This document shows, piece by piece, positions 37,266 through 47,300 of a stretch of 64,000 nt of DNA. The first letter of the stretch is position 1. Every line of letters starts with the position of its first letter. The notes beneath the pieces are model-generated. The model saw only the letters and a list, made by a program, of their open reading frames with translations. It was not told the DNA's origin and ran no database searches. The position numbers and the translations under genes are program-made. Source of the DNA: Hyalella azteca (Eukaryota > Arthropoda > Malacostraca > Amphipoda > Hyalellidae). Location: contig NW_025931704.1 in NCBI RefSeq assembly GCF_000764305.2, positions 124,001-188,000 on the forward strand, written 5' to 3'.

Positions 37266-38168
37266 GGCCCAGGCTGACCTTCAGAGGTGGACGATAAGCG
37301 CTGCACTTGATAAGATTGCAATGCAATATTGCTGTACGTGTTCCATTTTCTAACTTTAAACGCAATAAGATAAATATATAAACGCATGAAATAAGTATTA
37401 TACGCAAGAAATAAGTAATAAATAAGGTAAAAATTTCATTTATTTTAATTTAAAAACATTGACATTTTTCATTTCTTATTTTGTGAGATATTTCGGATGC
37501 GAAATTTGTTACTTAAAGACTGAAAACATAAATCGAGTAATGCAAGAATCTCTTACCCTTGTAACTGATTGAGGCTTCTATACACTTGAAGTTCAGTTCC
37601 TATGTTATACTCTGAAAATTATATATAGAACTCCAGCTCTTTGCTTTTATTTCACAATAGAATAATTTTGGTGGAATAGTTGTCGCTAAACACTACTCGA
37701 TCTTTTACGAAAATAGTTTATCTTCTGCCACGATGGACCGACTTGCAAGAAATTTTATGTTGACTTTTTTAATTTCTATCCTTTGCTCCGTAGAATTGGA
37801 ATATATTTTTCTGTCTATGATTACTTACTCTTACTTACACTAAAACAGTTAGCGTCATCAGAGAGATACTATACTATTTCCAGCTGCGCTGTCACAGGTT
37901 AAATGTAACAACAGAAGTAAACGAGTTCGTTCTCATTATATATTATATATGCACTGCAGTTTACGCTTCACCGCTTCACATCTAGCGATTCCATTGAGAA
38001 AGTTCATATATCTGTCCATCATATATAATTCGTTTCTCTTACAATAGTAATTAGATAACTAGCCTAACAATGAGGCTTTAACGTCTTCCATGAACAGGCC
38101 GGTGGTCTTGTTCTGTACTCAACAATAACCACCGATAGTTCGGCGTCAATTTTATATAATAATTTTTT
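37266..38168. other. Downstream region of the transporter gene
   Basis: AT-rich sequence following the minus-strand stop at 38169. No confident polyadenylation signal or second gene could be assigned. Confidence 0.4.
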
Positions 38169-38390
38169 TTAATATTTCTGGTGGCTGCTTAAATCGGGGT
38201 TTCCTGGCTCGGAGTTTCCTTTGAATTCCATCTGTTTCTTTTGTTTGCTTTTTCTCCACACAGTTTCGGTTTGTTCAATAGTTTCGGGTAAAGGCTTTTT
38301 GTTGGTTTCTGGCAAGAGATAAACCAGAGCTGCCGAGACGAGACCAAGGCCGCTGTAGAGAACCACTGCGCACCACTGCTTCTCTGCCGG
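38169..38390 (-). CDS. Transporter terminal exon (TM12 and C-terminal tail)
   Basis: It follows an acceptor ending CTAG and reads PAEKQWCAVVLYSGLGLV, then SAALVYLLPETNKKPLPETI and a charged tail ending HQKY-stop. LLPET...LPETIE is the standard SLC22 ending after the last helix. Phase 0 entry matches the preceding exon. Confidence 0.88.
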   Translation of the reverse strand, partial: PAEKQWCAVVLYSGLGLVSAALVYLLPETNKKPLPETIEQTETVWRKSKQKKQMEFKGNSEPGNPDLSSHQKY

Positions 38391-41300
38391 CTAGCAACAG
38401 AAATTGATGCACATTTTTTTATTGGAGACACTATTGGATTACTCAACTATTTGTTTAGATACGAAATCTTATTTATTTAGTGAAATTCAAACCAATATTT
38501 CACACAACAGCGAGAAAATTTTGTAAATTAGAAGCAAACAGAAACCATCGCCTTTAATGTTGTCGAGAGTGACACGTGTTAATACATGCAGGAAATTCCG
38601 GCACTTTGCTGACCAATGCAGCGCTGACGAACGGAGGGATGCTGTAGCCTACGTTATTCATGACGTAGTTAATGGAGGTGCCCAAGACTCGAACTTCAGT
38701 AGGGTAAAGCTCGCTCGAGTACATCCAGTTAACCTGATGAGAAAACATTGCCGTGCACGAAATGAAAAATATAACTTGGCTCATGGTATCCTGAAATTAA
38801 ATACCTCAATATGTTTTATTTCTAGTTTTGTTTTCTCACCATATGGAGATGAAATTTATTTCCAGCCTATTTAATTAAATTGTTTATGAATACGAGTAAT
38901 GGTTAGTAAAAATTTTAGGACCCCTTTGCTGAATATTCTAGCTAAAGCATGCAGTGCATACATTGAATATAATTATAAGTATTAAGGTTTTGATATTAAA
39001 ACAAATATTTATTTACTTCGGATTCAAAATTTTTTCAGCAGGAACACAATTTATTATTATACAGTGCACCGTATGCAATAATCTCTAATAGAAATGCATG
39101 AGCTTTGTGCCTTTGGAACCAGAAGGAGGAGCATTGCGAGAACGTATCTTTGATACTTCGTAAGGGAATACGTATATAATTAAGGAGATAACGCATCGAA
39201 AAAAAATATTTCCAACTAGAAAATCATGTGACATTTGGAAATGGAATGGACTCCTATTAATATATTTTTTACGATATTTTAGGAGTAGGTGTAAATTTCA
39301 GGAGTGAAGTTTGAATTTTTTTCCAAACAATAAAGTTCAATTTTCTCTTAAATTTCACAGCGGAAGTTGTATGGAACTACCATAACAAACAGGGACCTGA
39401 AGGAGGCATTCTTGACTTGACGCAGCCTTAGTTGGGAGGGCAATTAAAAGCGGTACTACGGAGAATGAAATTATAAAATTTTCAATGTTTTCTATTCCGA
39501 ACACCACCAGGTACTATTCATATTTGACAAATAATTTGTATATTTATACAGAGATAAACCAAATTTAAATGATCAATGAATATTCATAGGAACTGCAAGC
39601 ATAGCTCACCTGGAACGTAGCGCAGAGCAGCATGTACGCCGAAATCAGAACCACGACCGTCGGCCAATCTGTGGACAAATTTTGATCTGAATTCAATTTC
39701 CCTATTTTATTGGTCATTGATTGAGAAATGAATTGATCAATATTTTTCTTGACTTTTTATAAAAATTTTCATCTTACGCCGCTGTAATTTCATAATTAAT
39801 TTTATCCTGGAATTCCAACTGATAATTCATAGAAAACATTTATCCTACAAGGAATAAAAGTGTTTCTCAGTTCAACTCCACCGTGAGCGAGCTGCAAGAA
39901 CTCGAGCGCCACCAGGCCCAGGAGGAGCAAGCAGCTCGTCACCAGCAGTCCAGCGATGACGGGCCGACGTCCAAATTTTGTCGTTAAAGGAGCCGGGAAA
40001 ATGTATGCTGGGACCTCAACGATACCAACCACGACCATGTAGACGAATGGAGACCTGGCAAGTCGATATAAGTACTCTCAATCATACATAAGTCAAGGAC
40101 TTTATGCCATAAACTATCATTCAACGAAGACTGCCATTATATAAGGCACCGATACATTTTATCAATAGTCGATATAAAAACCCTCAACCATACATAAGTC
40201 AAGGACATCAGCGAATGCCGTAGACTATTATTCAACGAAGACTGCCATTATTTTAAGGCACGGAAACATGAACATTGAACAGTGCTCGAAATTGGAGCAA
40301 TCAGCGCCTTCAGCAATCAGTGCTCGAAACTGGAGCAATCAGTTTCGAGCACTGTTCAATATTCATGTTTCGGTACATATGCATGTAACCATAGTGATAA
40401 ATTGAAACTTGAGTGAAAGAGTTAGCACATCCATCAACAGTAATTACTGCAATAACCAAAACCGGGGTAGATATCGGAGTAATAACTACCCGATTCTTTC
40501 ACCACTCACCTTCTAATATCAATAACACTCTACTATCTGCTATTTCTCTAGCCACTAACCACTTTTCTTTTGCCAGCTTCATTGATCTGCGACGAAGAAT
40601 ACTTTTTCTTGTTCTATCGCCTCCCATGCACCATTCCCTTACATTCTACCCCTCACAATTACCATTGATATCCAACCTTGAGATGCATACACTGCTACTT
40701 AGCCTACTCATCGATACCACTCAGCCACTGCCACCGCTCATTAGGTACTACTGATTCACCGTCACCACTCGGCCACTGTCACCACTCGTTAGGTACTACT
40801 CCCTCACTGTCACCACTCGCCCACTGCGCCCACTGTCACCACTCTTTATAGATACTTCTTCTCACTGTTACCACTCGACCATTGTCACCACTCGTTATAG
40901 GTACTTTCTCACTGTTACCATTCAGCCACTGTCACCGCTCGTTATATAGGTACTTTCTCACTGTTACCATTCAGCCACTGTCACCACTCGTTATAGGTAC
41001 TTCTTCTCACTGTTACCTCTCAGCCACTGTCACCACTCGTTATAGATACTTCTTCCACTGTTACCACTCGACCATTGTCACCACTCGTTATAGGTACTTT
41101 CTCACTGTTACCATTCAGCCACTGTCACCACTCGTTAGGCCACCATCACCACTCACCCACTGCTATCACTCTGTAGGGGTATTATCATCACAAGGATGCC
41201 GATGGTAACAGTGATGATGGTGCGCACTGCCATCATCTTCAGCATGATGGTGGAGCTGAACAGTCGCCTAACACTTGCCAGCTGGCCCTGCTGCCGCACA

Positions 41301-44300
41301 CTTCGCTTGCACTCGCTCTGAGGAATTGTAATGTAATGTTATGTAATGCACTGTAATTTAACGTAATATAATGAAATGTAATGTATTGTAATGTAATGTG
41401 ACGTATTGTAATATTTTTTAATGTTATGTAATGTAATGTATTGTAATGTAATGTGATGTGTTGTAATGTAATGTAAAGTATTGTAATGTAATGTAATGTA
41501 ATGTAATGTGATGTATTGCAATGTAATGTAATGTAATGTTATGTTTTGTAATGTATTGTAATGTAATGTAATAGCGGTTTAGACTTAGACTCGCTCTGTG
41601 GGATTGCAATGTAACATAATGTAATTTCAGCGTTGATTAGGCTGTAGTCCTGTCGCCAATTCCTAACATCGCAGAAAATTCTCGGCTGTTTGAGGCCTCG
41701 AACACGCAACTCACTGCTCCAATTATGCGGTTTTAAACCGCCCGGCCTCCTCGCCGTTTCTGACCAGAACTGGCGCACAGAGCTGGGATCGAACCCGCGC
41801 CTCTCTGCACCAATCCTGGTACTCTGAACTGTAACCACTAGGAAGTGTAGTCATTTTATTGAACGATTGAAGACGATGCAATTGTAGCAATAATCGAAGG
41901 AGGGGCAGTAAAATTATCTTATTTATAAACTAAATCTAAACCAGTTTTTAATCGAACAAAATTTTATTTGCCAACAAATTCATAGGTTCTTTTATGTAGT
42001 TATATTTTGGGTAATTTTTAAATGAAAATCAGTTGGGTTACGTCTCTCATTCTTGATAAACCGAGGAAATTCAAGAGGTTGTCAACTTGAAAATTGTTAA
42101 ATTTATATCCATCTTTGGCTTTTACCAAAGTAGGCCGATAACTGGCATGAGTCAGAACAAAATTTTATAGCAGCATTCCCAACATGACCATGAGTGTGCC
42201 GCTAAGACCTCCACCAACTGCATGGCGAGGGTTGAGTAAATTATGCTACCTCGACCTTTGTACATACTCGTACTTATAACATAATTATCATATAGCTTTC
42301 ATATAGTCATAATGTAGTTATACTATAGTTTTCATATAATATTCATATAGTCATCAGGTAGTTATAGTCCGATGACTATATGCTATGCATACAGAATTCG
42401 AATTTTTACACTGTACCTTTCCACTAAATGGGTTTCAGTCGCAATTATATAGCATATACTGAAATTAAAAATTTTTGTCTAAACAATATTCCGAGGTTGA
42501 TCTCGAACATGACAATTGGAATGCTGTTCATTGTTCGTTTCCTTACTTTGGTCCCGCTTCGGAGACTATGGATAAGGAGTAGAAAGTATTGTTCTCTAAA
42601 TACCTCACAAATGTTAATATTCATATATAACTGGTGTATAATTTTAAAATCATTTCTTTTTTCAGGTATAAAGACGCACGCCCTGTTTTTATGCGATCGT
42701 CACTAGTTTATCAATATTGTTGTGCGCCGTGCGTGTCTGCATATGTCGGTATGACATCTCGTAATTTTTATACTAGGCTGGCGGAGCATAAAGAAAGGAG
42801 TTTTAGAACAGGAAACCTGCTTGCGCATTCCCCTCATTCAGCAATACGCGTTCATGCCGAGCAGTGCAACATCCCGGTATCCGATAGTGATTTTAGAGTT
42901 TTAGCCTCCACAACCGCTTTTTCTGACCTGCGAATTTGAGTGTCTCTGTACATTTTTAAACAAAAGCCTAGTCTAAATGCCGCTTACAGTTTATATCCCC
43001 TCGAAATTTGAAATAGATAGGTTTGTCTGCTCATGCTTACCTCATTCTTGTTTGTTTTCATTTGATAATTTATGTTTTAATTTCTTCAATATGAATTTTA
43101 GTTTGCCTTTTGTTTGTACTTGTGTTTTAGGTTTTTGAACTGACGATGGGGTCCGAAACGTTTTCTCGCATAAGAAATGGTGAATTATCTAATTGTTATT
43201 ATTTTGCGTTTACATTTTTGATGAACGTGTGATAAGTAATCAAACGATCTTTCTTAATTCAGTGATATGCGTTTTCATTCCCTATAATTTTTTGTTTTAA
43301 TATGGAAACTGTTGTTTTGATCAACTCATAAATTATCTCATTTATCATTTCTATTTGTATTCTTTAGTCATGATGAATGAATGATTCCATTACATTAATA
43401 CATTAGAGTTTTGAAAAAAAACTATAAATTTAACAAGTGAATTGGCTGTCATCGACTTGCTAGATTGACTGTCAAGTATACAACTGTTTAGGAGCGTTAT
43501 GTGACTGAGCTAATGATGTCGTTTAAATGATGATAGAATTTTTTGGAACTTCTCTCAGTTGTTCATAATTAGCGAAACTGCTTAGAAAATTCTTCTAAAT
43601 GTTTAAAAAATTTGAACTTTTTTTCAACAAAAAAACGTTATTATAATAATGGCGGAGTCTTTGTAAAAATGAAGCATCTGTTATTTCAGACCGTGACGGG
43701 TTTCGTTTTTTGCTGCTCAATATTTTTGATAAGAGCTGTACGGGAGCGAGCTCAAATCACGTGGCTGAACTGAGGTCAGCCCGTCGAGAGTTTAAATCAG
43801 TTCAGTTCATAGGAAGTTGAATATGAGTGAAGTTAGTGAGTTGAGTTAATTATAGTTAACCTGATAAACACGAGCTATAACGTGGCTGAGATTAGTTGGG
43901 AGTTTGTGTTGAGTTTTATTGAGTTGAGCTGCCTTCCTCAACACTGCTTCAGCCTCAGCAAGACGACCCTGCAGCAGCAGCCAGCGCGGCGATTCGCTCA
44001 GCACCCTGGACAAATATTAGCATAAAATTTGCTAATTGCAATGAAACTTTCGTCAGGAGTTATAGATGACTAAAAAGTATTGTAATTACAACAAATACGT
44101 GAACGAACATTCAGGAAATATGAATGGAACCCGCGAATTTCGTATACTTACATTTATGTTGATATTGTCACATCACAACTAATATTTCTCCGTCTCACCA
44201 CAACCAACATTCCTGCATCTCACCACAACCACCACTCACCAAGGGTTAGCTACGACGAGCCGTAGCAGCGCAGGTATCGTGTAGATGAAGCTCAGCGGTC

Positions 44301-47300
44301 GCCAGTTGCCGACGAAGTACGCCATGGCTCCGGTCAGCGACACCGCCACGGCGTATGGCACGGCCGAGAACAGCCCGAACAGCGGCCTGGCTGTGGCCGT
44401 TGATACCTCCATGCCTGGGGCCATATACTTTCAAAACTCGCTTAGTGAACGTAAGTACTTACGCTCTATTTTCTTGTCTATGATTAGTGGATTTTGCTTG
44501 AAAGGCCGTCAATGATTGGCTGATGAACTTACGATTAATTAGGAAGTGACTGAATATAGTAACGTAGCAAAGTAAATATTTTAAAAAGAATGCATAATGT
44601 TAGAGAGCAAAAATAATGAAACGAAAATCAAATTCCTCCATTTATCTCATGAAGTAGGCTTAGTTTGACGATGAAAGAAAGAATTTTGATTGTCAAATAA
44701 TTTTTTAAAATAATTTTTTGTATTCAGTATTAATTCATAAATAGAAGTACCGCTGGAGAGTTAAGAGTAGGAAACGGCCTTGAAAACTATCAAGTACGTT
44801 AATTCGATTCATTAGTAATTCATCGTCGGCTGGCATATGATTTATGCTTGGGTACAAGTTAGATAATCATTTTACAGTAAGAGAATATTTATTCCAGTCC
44901 AGAATTAATTATTAATTTTAATTTCCTGAAAACGACGTACGATGACTAACAAAATATTCAATGTCTGTCGTCAATGGAACATACATAACACCTAAGTGAC
45001 CGGCAGGCGGCCGTAGCTACGCGGAGGTACGAAATGGACAAAATATCGATATGTAGCAATGAAATATGTTATGTTTAGTTTAATGTTGAGGAGCATTATT
45101 GTTCCTCTTTTCACGGGATTTTACGAGTTGAGTTGATATGCAGAGGTATGAAATAAACAATACATAGATATGTAGTAATGAAATATGTTATCTTTAGTTT
45201 AATGTTGAGGAGCATTATTGTTCCTCTTTTCACGGGATTTTACGAGTTGAGTTGATACGCAGAGGTACGAAATAGACAACATATCGATATGTATCAATCA
45301 GATATACTACTTAAGTTGATGCTGAAAGCACATTTCAACTTTGGTTAAACCATGTATGTTTTATTTATTTCATTACGATGAGCGTCGTTGTTTTTGAATG
45401 AAGAAAAAAAATTGCAATGAATATTTTTGGAGGCAGATCATGGAATGGAATCGTTGCTGTGGCTTCCCGCCTCTGCCACTCACTGCTCAGGCATCCAGCC
45501 TCCACAGATTGCTCCAAGCACTGCTCATAGCCTCTGCCACTCACTGCTCAGGCATCCAGCCTCCACAGGTTGCTCCAATCACTGCTCCTAGCCTCTGCCA
45601 CTCACTGCTCAGGCATCCAGCCTCCACAGATTGCTCCAAGCACTGCTCATAGCCTCTGCCACTCACTGCTCAAGCATCCAGTCTCCACAGATTGCTCCAA
45701 GCACTGCTCCTAGCCTCTGCCACTCACTGCTCAAGCATCCAGCCTCCACAGATTGCTCCAAGCACTGCTCATAGCCTCTGCCACTCACTGCTCAGGCATC
45801 CAGCCTCCACAGATCGCTCCAAGCACTGCTCATAGCCTCTGCCACTCACTGCTCAAGCATCCAGTCTCCACAGATTACTCCAAGCACTGCTCCTAGCCTG
45901 TGCCACTCACTGCTCAGGCATCCAGCCTCCACAGGTTGCTCCAATCACTGCTCCTAGCCTCTGCCACTCACTGCTCAGGCATCCAGCCTCAACATATTGC
46001 TCCAAGCACTGCTCCTAGCCTCTGCCACTCACTGCTCAGGCATCCAGCCTCCACAGATCGCTCCAAGCACTGCTCCTAGCGTGTAGGCTGGTTGGTACAT
46101 TGACTGGAGAACCGCCTTGGAGCACACCAGCTCCAGCTTAAAACCAGAAAATGTATTATTTGATCTGCAAATTATAGTTTTAATATCTGCAAATTATAGT
46201 TTTAATATCAATAAAACATCATTGAATCTTTTTATATTGTGAAATTCAAAATGTAATTAGAGGAAACTGACCGAAACAAACTTTATATATATTAGTCGCA
46301 CGTATCTAACGATTATTCTCTTGCGCTATAGCATAGATAAGTATACGTGCAGCGTACAGTGGGTAGTGATGGTCACCTCAGAAGTGATGGTGTTGCCGTA
46401 TGTTGAATTGTCAAAGGTAAAATGCTGGCATGGCCGCTCTGAGGTGAAGCTCTCATTTTGCACCAGTACCACGAAGCATTCGGTTCTGTCGGCGTGAGAG
46501 CATTACAATAACTGCATTTAACCATGATTAATAATCGACACGCTAATAATAATCTTCGCAAGGCGGTTCAGGAATAATGTAATTCATATTTATTAAAAAT
46601 AAAACTGAGAATAGTTATCAGAGCCTGCTATAACAAGCGTGTTGCTAATTAAATTCCTATAACTAAATATTGTAATGTGAGACTATGCGAGGCCATCATT
46701 TTATAATAACGTTATTATCATCTTTTCTCACTGCGCTAAAACGCTCATTATTTACCGTCCACAAGAACAATTCCCAGTGAAAATTTGCAGACGCGTCAGC
46801 TTCTGATTTGGAGTAGCAGAAGCTGGGGCGACTCTAAATTTTGTTAGGGAAGCAAGTGTTCCTACAAAAAGTCCCTTATTTCTACGAGTTTAATGTAGGC
46901 ACCCGCCAAGTTATTGAACAGGTGGCCTGCTGCTCACCCGTTAACAGGTGCGACGTCATCGTACAGATCGTCTGAGCAGGAGAAGGGAACTGCGGGAGCG
47001 GTGAATTCTGCTCCCATTAAATTCACGGCAATTGTCATCACAGCTGCGGATCAATACAATGACCGTTAACATTTCTGTATTAAAATTCAGCTCCCACCCA
47101 GGCTCATATATGTAACTATAAGAAAAATATAAGGGCATAGTTGCCCAATGGTTACAGTTCAGAGTACCAAATCTGGGCAAAGAGTTGAGGGTTCGATCCC
47201 AGCAACCTGCGACAATTCCAGTCGAAATCAGCGAGGTGGCCAGGCGGTTGCGCACAGTGGATACTAGAGGAGTGAGTTGAGTGTTCGAAACCGCAACAAG

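Noticed and set aside
47131..47220. Possible tRNA gene (GGTTCGATCCC B box)
   Set aside because: Same sequence recurs as part of a dimeric SINE and the cloverleaf stems do not pair.
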